In this document: positions 52,856 to 61,559 of the stretch, piece by piece
Layout: each line of letters begins with the position of its first letter
How positions within the stretch are numbered: the stretch's first letter is position 1
Assembly: GCA_948688495.1 (NCBI GenBank)
Contig: CAPQSW010000001.1
Coordinates: forward strand, 1 to 64,000
Length of the DNA stretch: 64,000 nucleotides
Source of the DNA: an uncultured Lachnospiraceae bacterium
GTDB lineage: Bacteria; Bacillota; Clostridia; Lachnospirales; Lachnospiraceae
Direction: 5' to 3'
The notes under the pieces: model-generated
Databases searched by the model: none
Told to the model about the DNA's origin: nothing
The model's input: the letters and a program-made list of their open reading frames with translations, nothing else
Position numbers and translations under genes: made by a program

Positions 52856-54442
52856 TTATACTAACTTCGTCTTTTTTACAACCTGACAGAATTCACGGTT
52901 ATTATTCGTCCTCACAAAAAGATTCAAAATATTCTCTACCGCTTCGTCTGCGCGCATGCCATTGATTGCGCGGCGCATAACCTCCACTGCCTCCTGTTCC
53001 TCCCGATTAAGGAGCAGATCCTCCCTGCGCGTTCCCGATTTTGTAATATCTACAGCTGGGAAAATACGCCGTTCCGAAAGCTTACGATCCAGAATCAATT
53101 CCATGTTTCCAGTCCCTTTAAATTCTTCATAGATCACATCATCCATACGGCTTCCAGTATCTACTAACGCTGTTGCCAGAATCGTAATGCTTCCTCCCTC
53201 ACGCATATTCCTTGCAGCCCCGAAAAAGCGCTTCGGCATATGTAAGGCTGCCGGGTCAATTCCGCCGGATAATGTCCTTCCACTTGGCGGGACAATCAGA
53301 TTATACGCCCGCGCCAGCCGGGTAATACTGTCTAACAAGATCATGACATCCTGCCCATGTTCCACCAAACGCCTTGCACGCTCAATTACCATTTCGGATA
53401 CTCGTTTGTGATGTTCTGGAAGTTCATCAAACGTAGAGTAGATAACCTCGACATTTCTCCCTTCAATTGCCTCTTTGATATCCGTCACTTCCTCCGGACG
53501 CTCATCGATAAGAAGTATGATCAAATGCATCTGTGGATGATTCCTTGTCACTGCCTTTGCCACCTGTTTCAGCAGGGTAGTCTTTCCTGCCTTGGGCGGT
53601 GATACTATCATTCCCCTCTGTCCCTTTCCAATCGGTGAAACCACATCCATGATACGCATGGCAACTGCGTTGCGGTCCGTCTCAAGCCGGATACGCTCAT
53701 TTGGGAAAATCGGCGTCAAATCTTCAAAATTCGGACGGCGCAAAATTTCAGAAGGATGACAGCCATTGATGCTGCGAATGTATAAAAGCGCACTGAACTT
53801 CTCCTGCTGTGTCTTAATTCTGGTGTTTCCCTGGATGATATCACCTGTCTTCAACCCAAATCTGCGAATCTGGGAAGGTGAGACGTATACGTCATTCTCC
53901 CCTGGAAGGTAATTCTCACACCGGATAAAACCGTATCCATCCGGCATAACCTCTAAAATTCCATGCGCGCTGATTCCGCTGTCTAACTCAGGATTATCAA
54001 TCTCTATACCGTCCGCTGTAATGATTTTGCTGGATTTCCGTTCCTGCCGTTCACCGGATTCTGCACGTTCTCCCTTAACAATCCTGTCACCATGCTCTCC
54101 CCTGCTCTCCCTGTTCTGTATACTCCTTGGCTCCTGCTTTTGCTCTATCGTCCGTACCTGCTTGTCCTCAGCCTTTCCTGCCGTTCTTCCTGTTGACTTC
54201 CCTTCCGTCCCCTCGGCTGGCTTTCCTTCCGTTTTCTTTTCTGTACTCCCGGTTGTTTTTCCTTCCGTCTTCTTTTCTATCTTCCCCTCTGTATTTGATT
54301 CCTTCATCGCATCCTTCTTATCTTCCTCAAGCATCAGCTCCACCAGCTGGCTTTTCTTTAGTCCTGAAAGATGCTTTAACCCTCTGGATTTTGCCACATC
54401 TCTTAATACAGCTACCGATAAACTCTCATATTTTTCTCTCAT
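52856..54442 (-). CDS. rho: transcription termination factor Rho with a low-complexity N-terminal insertion
   Basis: Hexameric RNA-dependent ATPase. 528 residues. The helical Rho_N domain (1-45, RDVAKSRGLKHLSGLKKSQL) is followed by a ~110-residue insertion rich in T, E, G and K with recurring TEGK, TEKK and TAGK units; then the RNA-binding CSD fold (GILEVMPDGYGFIRCENYLP) and the ATPase domain with Walker A SPPKAGKTTLLKQV, Walker B ILLIDERPEEVTDI and the Q/R-loop region SGGIDPAALHMPKRFFGAAR. E. coli Rho is 419 residues; the extra length is the insertion. Confidence 0.95.
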   Translation of the reverse strand: MREKYESLSVAVLRDVAKSRGLKHLSGLKKSQLVELMLEEDKKDAMKESNTEGKIEKKTEGKTTGSTEKKTEGKPAEGTEGKSTGRTAGKAEDKQVRTIEQKQEPRSIQNRESRGEHGDRIVKGERAESGERQERKSSKIITADGIEIDNPELDSGISAHGILEVMPDGYGFIRCENYLPGENDVYVSPSQIRRFGLKTGDIIQGNTRIKTQQEKFSALLYIRSINGCHPSEILRRPNFEDLTPIFPNERIRLETDRNAVAMRIMDVVSPIGKGQRGMIVSPPKAGKTTLLKQVAKAVTRNHPQMHLIILLIDERPEEVTDIKEAIEGRNVEVIYSTFDELPEHHKRVSEMVIERARRLVEHGQDVMILLDSITRLARAYNLIVPPSGRTLSGGIDPAALHMPKRFFGAARNMREGGSITILATALVDTGSRMDDVIYEEFKGTGNMELILDRKLSERRIFPAVDITKSGTRREDLLLNREEQEAVEVMRRAINGMRADEAVENILNLFVRTNNNREFCQVVKKTKLV

Positions 54443-54571
54443 ACATTTCTCCTTTTACTGTCATAATTGGGAATCTATGTCAGAGCAGACAACGACTTCA
54501 TGCACAGAAATTATACTTCCGTAATGGATTTATTATACACTATCTTTTTATAAATAGGAAGCCCTTTTTTC

Positions 54572-54600
54572 TTGATTTGCAATTTTTTTCATGCTATGAT
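54572..54600 (+). promoter_or_regulatory. predicted sigma-A promoter of the malic enzyme gene
   Basis: TTGATT (54572-54577), 17 bases, TATGAT (54595-54600), about 60 bases before the start. A minus-strand TATAAT for rho lies at 54532-54537. Confidence 0.65.
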
Positions 54601-54659
54601 GAGAACAGTAACGCTATATACAATTTACTTGGAAGAATGAGAAAAAGGAGCGATTTATT

Positions 54660-55829
54660 ATGACCACACAGGAAAAAGCAATTTTCTTACATAAAGAATG
54701 GAATGGCAAACTGGAGACTGTCGCAAAATCCCCAGTAACATCACGCGAAGACTTATCCATCGCTTACACCCCCGGTGTCGCTGAACCCTGCAAGCTTATC
54801 GCCGCAAATCCTGAAACAGCCTATGTTTATACGATGAAAGCCAACACGGTTGCCGTCGTCTCTGACGGAAGCGCCGTACTTGGCCTTGGCAACATCGGTC
54901 CCTATGCCGCCATGCCGGTTATGGAAGGAAAATGCGTACTGTTTAAGGAATTTGGTGACATCAATGCTGTCCCTATCTGCCTGGATACACAGGATACCGA
55001 AGAAATAATCAAAGCTGTCACATATATTGCCCCCGGTTTTGGTGGCATCAATCTGGAAGACATCTCCGCCCCCCGCTGTTTTGAAATTGAACAACGGCTC
55101 AAAGAGACGCTTTCCATCCCGGTCTTCCATGATGACCAGCATGGGACAGCCATTGTAGTGCTTGCCGGAATCATCAATGCCCTTAAAGTTGTCGGAAAAG
55201 AAAAGGAAAACTGCCGGGTAGTGGTTAACGGCGCCGGCTCTGCTGGAATTGCCATAACAAAGCTTCTCCTCACTTACGGTTTTCCTGATATAACCATGTG
55301 CGACCGGCTGGGTATCATCGGAAAGGATTATCCTGATTTAAACTGGATGCAGCAAAACATGGCTGAGGTTACAAACCTGGATCACAAAACTGGAACCCTT
55401 GCGGACGCCCTGAAAGATGCCGACATTTTCGTAGGTGTTTCCGCACCTGGGATTGTGACCGCTGAAATGGTATCCTCCATGAACAGGGATGCTATTATAT
55501 TTGCCATGGCAAATCCGGTTCCTGAGATTATGCCGGATGTGGCAAAGGCCGCCGGGGCCAGGGTTGTCGGCACTGGACGCAGCGACTTCCCCAACCAGGT
55601 CAACAATGTAATCGCCTTTCCGGGCATTTTCAAAGGAGCTTTGGAAGGACGCGCCTTACAGATTACGGAGGAGATGAAACTCGCCGCGGCAAAAGCCATT
55701 GCCGGGCTGGTATCCGAAGATCAGCTAAGCGAAGATTTTATTATGCCGGAGGCATTTGACCCCAGAGTTGCGCAGGCGGTAAGTCAGGCGGTCAAATCCC
55801 ACATTCCAGGAAAACAGCATGTGGAATGA
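54660..55829 (+). CDS. NAD(P)-dependent malic enzyme
   Basis: Oxidatively decarboxylates malate to pyruvate. 389 residues, the short bacterial form without a phosphotransacetylase domain. Visible: SIAYTPGVAEPCKLIAANPE with the catalytic Tyr, MKANTVAVVSDGSAVLGLGN with the catalytic Lys, metal ligands E-D in INLEDISAPRCF and PVFHDDQHGTA, the Rossmann motif VVNGAGSAGIAITKLLL, and ANPVPEI. GGAG lies nine bases before the ATG. It overlaps the radical SAM gene by 11 bases. Confidence 0.94.
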   Translation: MTTQEKAIFLHKEWNGKLETVAKSPVTSREDLSIAYTPGVAEPCKLIAANPETAYVYTMKANTVAVVSDGSAVLGLGNIGPYAAMPVMEGKCVLFKEFGDINAVPICLDTQDTEEIIKAVTYIAPGFGGINLEDISAPRCFEIEQRLKETLSIPVFHDDQHGTAIVVLAGIINALKVVGKEKENCRVVVNGAGSAGIAITKLLLTYGFPDITMCDRLGIIGKDYPDLNWMQQNMAEVTNLDHKTGTLADALKDADIFVGVSAPGIVTAEMVSSMNRDAIIFAMANPVPEIMPDVAKAAGARVVGTGRSDFPNQVNNVIAFPGIFKGALEGRALQITEEMKLAAAKAIAGLVSEDQLSEDFIMPEAFDPRVAQAVSQAVKSHIPGKQHVE

Positions 55830-56814
55830 AAAACGCTACTATTCCATAGATTATTATTTAAAAAAGACTTTCGGTGAAAAAGTCTACCGTCTGGCTCTAA
55901 ATGGCGGCATGACCTGTCCAAACCGTGACGGCACATTAGGCAGTCATGGATGCATTTTCTGCAGCGCAGCAGGCAGTGGGGATTTTGCACAGCAAGGCAG
56001 CAAACCTATCACTGCCCAGCTTACAGACGCCAAAGAACAAATCCGCCGCAAAAGAAACTGCCGAAAGTTTATCGCCTACTTTCAGGCATATACCAATACT
56101 TATGCCCCGGTAGATTATCTAAGAAAGATTTTTACTGAGGCAGTTATGGATGAAGATGTGGTCATTTTATCAATTGCCACACGCCCTGACTGCCTCCCTG
56201 CGGAGATATTAGACCTACTGGCAGAATTAAACCAGATAAAACCCATCTGGATCGAGCTTGGCCTGCAGACAATCCACCCGGACACCAGCCGTTTCATCCG
56301 CAGCGGGTTTTCACTGGATTGTTTTCATAAAGCGGTCCGCTCCCTTACGCACCTTCATATTCCGGTAATCGTCCATGTGATTCTTGGTCTTCCTGGGGAG
56401 ACAAGGGAGCAGATGTTAGAGACCGTCCGCTACGTGGGAAGCCTTGGCATTTTCGGTATAAAACTGCAGCTTCTGCATGTTTTATCTGATACCGATTTGG
56501 GCCGCTTATACACGACTTCCCCGTTTCCTCTGCTTTCACAGGATGAATACTGCGAGTTGATTGCTGACTGCCTGGAACGGCTGCCTGAGACAATTACCAT
56601 CCACCGTCTTACCGGAGATGGTCCAAAAGACCTGTTGCTGGCTCCCCTTTGGAGCCAAGCCAAGCGCAGTGTCCTAAATCAGATAGCGCACACCCTCAAA
56701 ACACGTAATACCTGGCAGGGGAAATTTTATAAATACGAAACGAACATTCAAACTGATACCGAATCCGTCTATAAATTACCAGATAAGGAGCAACGCCCAT
56801 GGCAGAAGCACTGA
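55819..56814 (+). CDS. TIGR01212-family radical SAM protein
   Basis: 331 residues. The Fe-S cysteines are C33, C45 and C48 (CPNRDGTLGSHGCIFC), a CX11CX2C spacing typical of TIGR01212 (B. subtilis YtqA). Other TIM-barrel parts: WIELGLQTIHPDTSRFIRSG and VIVHVILGLPGETREQMLET. The reaction is not known; related YtqA/Elp3-like enzymes suggest an RNA or cofactor target. The start lies inside the malic enzyme gene, and the end overlaps the next gene by 16 bases. Confidence 0.9.
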   Translation: MWNEKRYYSIDYYLKKTFGEKVYRLALNGGMTCPNRDGTLGSHGCIFCSAAGSGDFAQQGSKPITAQLTDAKEQIRRKRNCRKFIAYFQAYTNTYAPVDYLRKIFTEAVMDEDVVILSIATRPDCLPAEILDLLAELNQIKPIWIELGLQTIHPDTSRFIRSGFSLDCFHKAVRSLTHLHIPVIVHVILGLPGETREQMLETVRYVGSLGIFGIKLQLLHVLSDTDLGRLYTTSPFPLLSQDEYCELIADCLERLPETITIHRLTGDGPKDLLLAPLWSQAKRSVLNQIAHTLKTRNTWQGKFYKYETNIQTDTESVYKLPDKEQRPWQKH

Positions 56815-57314
56815 CACAATACAAGCTGACAATTTTATATATGCTCGATAAAGCAGACTTTCCTTTGACCAATACACAGATTTCCAACTTTATGCTGGAT
56901 AAGGATTACACGACCTATTTCACCATCCAGCAGGCAATCAGTGAATTAATCGACGCAGGACTGATGCGCACGGAATCTACACACAACAACACCCATTACT
57001 ATATCACCCCTGCTGGGAGAGAAACGCTCTCCTATTTTCCAGACAAAATCTCCGACGCCATTAAGACGGATGTTCTAGATTATTTTGCTGAAAATAACAT
57101 GAAACTGCGGCAGGAAACTTCCATAATTGCAGACTATTATAAGACTACCTCACAGGAATTTGCCGCGCGCTGCCAGATTAAAGAACGCAGCCACCCCCTG
57201 ATTGACCTTACGATTACAGCCAGGTCCAAAGCCGAAGCCCAGGCAATCTGCGCCAACTGGAAAGCCCGGCATGAAGATGTATACGGTTATCTGATGGACT
57301 TACTGATAAACTGA
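56799..57314 (+). CDS. DUF4364 winged-helix-like protein
   Basis: 171 residues. The first ~80 look like a winged helix of the PadR/MarR sort: YKLTILYMLDKADFPLTNTQ, then FTIQQAISELIDAGLMRTES and THYYITPAGRETL. The C-terminal part has regular helix and strand alternation. It matches DUF4364, found widely in Lachnospiraceae. No target is known; overlap with the radical SAM gene makes one transcript. Confidence 0.85.
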   Translation: MAEALTQYKLTILYMLDKADFPLTNTQISNFMLDKDYTTYFTIQQAISELIDAGLMRTESTHNNTHYYITPAGRETLSYFPDKISDAIKTDVLDYFAENNMKLRQETSIIADYYKTTSQEFAARCQIKERSHPLIDLTITARSKAEAQAICANWKARHEDVYGYLMDLLIN

Positions 57315-57364
57315 TATATTTTCGTATACCCAGTATAATGTCCTGTGTAATTCTTTGTATAAGA

Positions 57365-57399
57365 AGGACCGCACGCTGTATTCCAAAGCGTACGGTCCT
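57365..57399. terminator. terminator between DUF4364 and the zinc-ribbon gene
   Basis: AGGACCG-(C)-ACGCT pairs with AGCGT-(A)-CGGTCCT; it lies between convergent genes. Confidence 0.65.
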
Positions 57400-57487
57400 G
57401 ATTTCAATTACTTTGTAATCTTAACCTTCTTCCTCTGTCCTTTTTCTGAACAATTTCTTATATGCTTTCAACCCCGTTACCGGAAGT

Positions 57488-57919
57488 TTAATCCGAATCA
57501 TCTGAACTGTCTTTTTCCAAAAAGCGCATCTTGCTCTTTTCTCCCAGCTGCAATGGCATAAACCCTGTAGTGGTATGGTATTTTTCACGGTAACATTTCT
57601 GGCAGAGCGTTCCAAAGGTAATTGTTGCACCACACATAGAACAGTGCAGGTTTACCATCCTCTGTTCCTGTTCTTTGTATTCAACCCTTCCCTCTGCAAT
57701 CCACTTCTTTACCAATAGCCTTGGTATATTAAAATGCTCTGCAACCTGATACTCTGTCACATCCTTGGAGCGTATGTACTCTTTCACTTCCGAAAACAAC
57801 TGATTCTCCTGACAAACCGGACATAATTCCTCTTCATATTTTTCCGGAAGGCTTCTGTGGCATACTGCACAGAATTTCATATTATCAAATAACGATGCCT
57901 GTTCCAATGTCTTCACCAC
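57488..57919 (-). CDS. double zinc-ribbon protein with helix-turn-helix segment
   Basis: 143 residues. Two CxxC pairs near the N-terminus (FCAVCHRSLP, LCPVCQENQL), a central HTH-like stretch (VTEYQVAEHFNIPRLLVKKW) and two more CxxC pairs (LHCSMCGATI, LCQKCYREKY). This layout resembles the flagellar-operon protein YvyF/TIGR03826 family and related transcription-linked zinc-ribbon proteins. The frame opens with GTG at 57919; an in-frame TTG (57910) or ATG (57880, MKFCAVC) is also possible, since no SD is clear. Confidence 0.7.
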   Translation of the reverse strand: MVKTLEQASLFDNMKFCAVCHRSLPEKYEEELCPVCQENQLFSEVKEYIRSKDVTEYQVAEHFNIPRLLVKKWIAEGRVEYKEQEQRMVNLHCSMCGATITFGTLCQKCYREKYHTTTGFMPLQLGEKSKMRFLEKDSSDDSD

Positions 57920-57948
57920 TTTTCTTAATTATATCTCCACAATCATTA

Positions 57949-58533
57949 TCATTTCTTTTTCTTTACACTATAACCGAAAGTTCCCAAAATATCCTGCAAT
58001 GCAAAATACGTACCATGGGAATACACTATCGGTTCGGCCTGCTCTAGATGAAACTTCCCTGCTTCATCCATATACGCTTGTGAGGCGTGTACCGCCACCA
58101 CCTCTGCCAAAAACATGTGATGGGAACCAAGCGGTACACATTGGCTTACCTTACATTCAATATTGACCGGACTTTCACCTATCAGGGGCGGTATAACCTT
58201 AGAGGCCTTCTGCCTGGTTAACCCAAGGGACTTAAATTTATCCACATCCCTGCCAGATTTTACGCCACAATAATCTGTCGCATATGCCAGTTTCCTGGTT
58301 GTAAGATTGATGACAAACTCTTTGGTCTGCGCTATCATACCATAAGAATAGCGCTCTGGCCTTATAGAAATATATACCATAGGCGGATTGGTACAAACCG
58401 TTCCCGTCCATGCTACGGTAATGATATTGTCACAACCCTTCTTATCTGCTACGCTCACCATAACTGCGGGCAAAGGATAAAGCATATTCCCCGGCTTCCA
58501 TTCCTGCTTATGATAAAAAACATCTTCCCTCAC
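57949..58533 (-). CDS. flavin reductase family protein (FMN-binding split barrel)
   Basis: 194 residues: LYPLPAVMVSVADKKGCDNI and ITVAWTGTVCTNPPMVYISI, then AYATDYCGVKSGRDVDKFKS and GSHHMFLAEVVAVHASQAYM. This is the flavin reductase-like/FlaRed fold that binds FMN. It overlaps nothing; the gap to the next gene upstream is nine bases, so it is co-transcribed with the coiled-coil membrane gene. The physiological partner is unknown. Confidence 0.88.
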   Translation of the reverse strand: MREDVFYHKQEWKPGNMLYPLPAVMVSVADKKGCDNIITVAWTGTVCTNPPMVYISIRPERYSYGMIAQTKEFVINLTTRKLAYATDYCGVKSGRDVDKFKSLGLTRQKASKVIPPLIGESPVNIECKVSQCVPLGSHHMFLAEVVAVHASQAYMDEAGKFHLEQAEPIVYSHGTYFALQDILGTFGYSVKKKK

Positions 58534-58542
58534 GGTTATCTC

Positions 58543-59319
58543 CTAAAAGAACCCGAACATATGGGCAATTATTGCAATAATACCTCCAAAATTCACAATA
58601 CCAAGAATAATTAACACTCCAAAGTAACTCTTAATCACTTTCATGCTCTGCGTGCCCACTTCCACATGCTCGATCTTATTCTCCAGTTCCTCCAGCAATG
58701 TCTGGATGTTCCGGTAACATTTGACATTCTCCCGGTGAATCTTCTCCCCAAGCTCTGTTTTTACTTCCTCCAGCTTCTGCTCATTTCCGCTGTTGTCCTT
58801 CACAGCATCTGCCACTTTTTCTACATCAGCACTCATCTTTGCCAATTCAGTAGAAATCTGTTCCAGAGTCTCTTTCATAGAGCCTTCCAGCATTACTTTC
58901 ATGGAATCTGTCTGCTTCTCCAGTTGTTCTGTCGCAGACTGTGAAAAATCCTGAATCTTCTTATCCAGCTCAGCCATTCCCTGTCTGGAGTTACTGTTTA
59001 TCTCTACAACCTGTTCTGAGATCTGTTCCTGCAGCGTATTAATCTCGTTGCTTATCGCCTCATCCATCACTCGCATCTGCGCATCCACACGTGAAATTAA
59101 CGCATCAACCTGATCTTTTACGCCCTGTGTTATTCTATCTGATTCCTCTTTGTGTCCATCCAGGATGCCCTGAAGCTCTTTTGCCTTTTCTTCCTTTGCC
59201 TCCAGTACACCCTCAAGTTCTTCTACTTTACTCTCTTTTGTTGTTAACAAGCTCTGAAGATATTTCGCCTTTTCCTTAAATTCATCAATTTGTTTTAAAA
59301 AAAAATCTTCCTTTTGCAC
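58543..59319 (-). CDS. tail-anchored coiled-coil protein
   Basis: 258 residues. Residues ~5-215 are an almost continuous heptad coiled coil (FKEKAKYLQSLLTTKESKVE to KIHRENVKCYRNIQTLLEEL). A single C-terminal membrane helix (VLIILGIVNFGGIIAIIAHM) places the coil in the cytoplasm. No catalytic motif is seen. Possible roles are in cell division or envelope scaffolding, but the sequence itself shows none. Confidence 0.78.
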   Translation of the reverse strand: MQKEDFFLKQIDEFKEKAKYLQSLLTTKESKVEELEGVLEAKEEKAKELQGILDGHKEESDRITQGVKDQVDALISRVDAQMRVMDEAISNEINTLQEQISEQVVEINSNSRQGMAELDKKIQDFSQSATEQLEKQTDSMKVMLEGSMKETLEQISTELAKMSADVEKVADAVKDNSGNEQKLEEVKTELGEKIHRENVKCYRNIQTLLEELENKIEHVEVGTQSMKVIKSYFGVLIILGIVNFGGIIAIIAHMFGFF

Positions 59320-59420
59320 CTTATCTTATATCCTTTCTTATGTTATGGATATCATTGTAACACTAGATTTATCTTTTTGCAAGTTTACGAAATTTAAAAC
59401 GAAAATGATTTTATCAATCG

Positions 59421-60095
59421 TTACTCTATCTGCCAGTCAATTGGCTCTATGCCATTTGCCTTTAGGAAATCATTCGCCTGACTGAAATGCCGGCATCCAA
59501 AAAATCCCCGATATGCTGACAACGGACTCGGATGCGGCGCCTTTAAAATCAGGTGTTTGGGATTATCCAGCATCGGAATCTTACTCTGTGCCGGCTTCCC
59601 CCATAACATATAGACAACCGGACGTTCCACAGCATTGACTGCATGGATAATTGCATCTGTAAACTGCTCCCAGCCATGTCCCTGATGAGAAAATGCCTGG
59701 TGCGCCCGGACAGTTAATACCGTGTTTAACATCAAAACCCCCTGTTTCGCCCACTTCACAAGATAACCATTGTTGGGAATCTCACATCCCAAATCATCAT
59801 GAAGCTCTTTATAAATATTCTCCAGGGAAGGTGGAATATCCACCTCAGGTCTTACAGAAAAACAGAGCCCATGTGCCTGGCCCTCATTGTGATATGGGTC
59901 CTGCCCTAAAATCAGCACTTTCACCTGGCTAAGAGGCGTCAGATGCATAGCATTAAAAATATCATCTGCCGGAGGATAGATAATCCTGGTACTATACTCC
60001 TCTTTTACAAATTTATAAAGACTGGCATAGTAAGGCTTTTTAAATTCTCCGCCAATTGCCTCTACCCAGTCATTTTTAAGCATTCCCACAGGCAT
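59421..60095 (-). CDS. ung: uracil-DNA glycosylase, family 1
   Basis: Removes uracil from DNA. 224 residues with the catalytic motif GQDPYHNEGQAHGL (D66) and the leucine-loop motif HPSPLSAYRGFFG (about 191-203). The first ATG has its SD only three bases away; a GTG two codons further in would be spaced better, so the start is uncertain by a few residues. Confidence 0.96.
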   Translation of the reverse strand: MPVGMLKNDWVEAIGGEFKKPYYASLYKFVKEEYSTRIIYPPADDIFNAMHLTPLSQVKVLILGQDPYHNEGQAHGLCFSVRPEVDIPPSLENIYKELHDDLGCEIPNNGYLVKWAKQGVLMLNTVLTVRAHQAFSHQGHGWEQFTDAIIHAVNAVERPVVYMLWGKPAQSKIPMLDNPKHLILKAPHPSPLSAYRGFFGCRHFSQANDFLKANGIEPIDWQIE

Positions 60096-60170
60096 CCACT
60101 CCTTCTTAAGTACTTCCTTGGCTATTTTAAGAGCCCTAAGATTTTACTTCATCTCTGCCGATAATAAACC

Positions 60171-60938
60171 TTAGGACAAATTCCGAACCGGCACGCCGCG
60201 TTGCGCTAAATATTCTTTTAATTCTAAAATTTCCAGTTCTTTATAGTGAAACAGTGATGCAGCCAATGCTGCTTCTGCACCGCCTTCTGTCAACGCCTCA
60301 TAAAAATGTTCCTTTGTACCTGCACCGCCGGAAGCGATTACCGGAACTGACACGTGATCCGCTATCGTCCTGGTCAGTTCTATATCATAGCCGGCTTTCG
60401 TACCGTCGCAGTCCATGCTGGTAAGCAAAATCTCACCTGCCCCCATGCGGTCGGCCTGCATCGCCCATTCCACGGCATCCAGCCCGGTATCAACCCTGCC
60501 GCCATTCTTATATACATTCCAGCCTTCGCCGTCAGTTCTGCGCTTGGCATCAATTGCAACTACCACACACTGACTGCCAAATTTGTCTGCCGCATCACTG
60601 ATCAGCCTCGGCGTATTGATTGCGGAAGAATTGATGGATATCTTATCTGCACCTTCTCTAAGCAATGCCTTAAAATCCTCCACCGTGCGGATACCTCCGC
60701 CCACCGTAAATGGTATAAAAACAGTCTCTGCTACTTTGCGCACCATATCCACAACCGTATTCCTCGCATCCGAGGATGCTGTAATATCCAAAAATACTAC
60801 TTCATCCGCACCAGCCTTGTCATAGGCTGCCGCCACAGCCACCGGGTCACCGGCATCCTTTAGATTAACAAAATTAACACCTTTGACTACACGTCCACCG
60901 TGTACATCCAGACAGGGAATAATCCGCTTGGTAAACAT
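60171..60938 (-). CDS. hisF: imidazole glycerol phosphate synthase, cyclase subunit
   Basis: Converts PRFAR to imidazole glycerol phosphate with ammonia from HisH. 255 residues, TIM barrel: D11 in IPCLDVHGGRVVKGVNF, D130-type acid in CVVVAIDAKRR, and phosphate loops in FTVGGGIRTVEDFKALL and VIASGGAGTKEHFYEAL. It follows hisH by 2 bases. Confidence 0.97.
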   Translation of the reverse strand: MFTKRIIPCLDVHGGRVVKGVNFVNLKDAGDPVAVAAAYDKAGADEVVFLDITASSDARNTVVDMVRKVAETVFIPFTVGGGIRTVEDFKALLREGADKISINSSAINTPRLISDAADKFGSQCVVVAIDAKRRTDGEGWNVYKNGGRVDTGLDAVEWAMQADRMGAGEILLTSMDCDGTKAGYDIELTRTIADHVSVPVIASGGAGTKEHFYEALTEGGAEAALAASLFHYKELEILELKEYLAQRGVPVRNLS

Positions 60939-60940
60939 GC

Positions 60941-61555
60941 TTACACCTCCCCTGTTCTTGTAAAATTCTGAAGTATTCTAAGACCAACACCGCTGCTTTT
61001 CTCTGGATGGAACTGGCAGGCAAATACATTTCCCTGTTCCACAGATGCATGAATCTGTACGCCATATTCAGCAGATGCCTTCACTATATCTTCCTTTTCC
61101 GCTTTCAGATAATAGGAATGTACAAAATAGACAAATGCCCCTTCCTCTATTCCTTCAAAAAGTCGTCCCTGATTCTGTAAATGCAGGGAGTTCCAGCCAA
61201 TATGCGGTATTTTGAGCCCCGGCTGGCTGGGAATTCTTACAATCCTGCCATCCAAAATATGTAAGCCTTCCACCCCGCCGTTTTCTTCGCTCCCAGCAAA
61301 CAAAAGCTGAAGTCCCAGACAAACGCCAAGAAATGGCGTCCCTTTGTCAACAGTTTCACGAATCACCTTATCAAGTTCGTACTGCCTAAGACGCTCCATG
61401 GCTTCCCCGAAGGCACCTACACCCGGAAGAATTACTTTATCTGCTGCCAGAATAGCTTTACGCTCTCTGGTGACAGTAGTCTCCTCTCCCAGATAATTCA
61501 AAGCTTTCTCTACGCTTTTGAGGTTGCCTGCATCATAATCAATGATTGCTATCAT
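60941..61555 (-). CDS. hisH: imidazole glycerol phosphate synthase, glutaminase subunit
   Basis: Class I glutamine amidotransferase supplying ammonia to HisF. 204 residues. C79 in TPFLGVCLGLQLLFAGSEE, His and Glu in FACQFHPEKSSGVG. Only hisH and hisF of the pathway are here, so histidine genes are split over the genome. Confidence 0.97.
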   Translation of the reverse strand: MIAIIDYDAGNLKSVEKALNYLGEETTVTRERKAILAADKVILPGVGAFGEAMERLRQYELDKVIRETVDKGTPFLGVCLGLQLLFAGSEENGGVEGLHILDGRIVRIPSQPGLKIPHIGWNSLHLQNQGRLFEGIEEGAFVYFVHSYYLKAEKEDIVKASAEYGVQIHASVEQGNVFACQFHPEKSSGVGLRILQNFTRTGEV

Positions 61556-61559
61556 CCTA

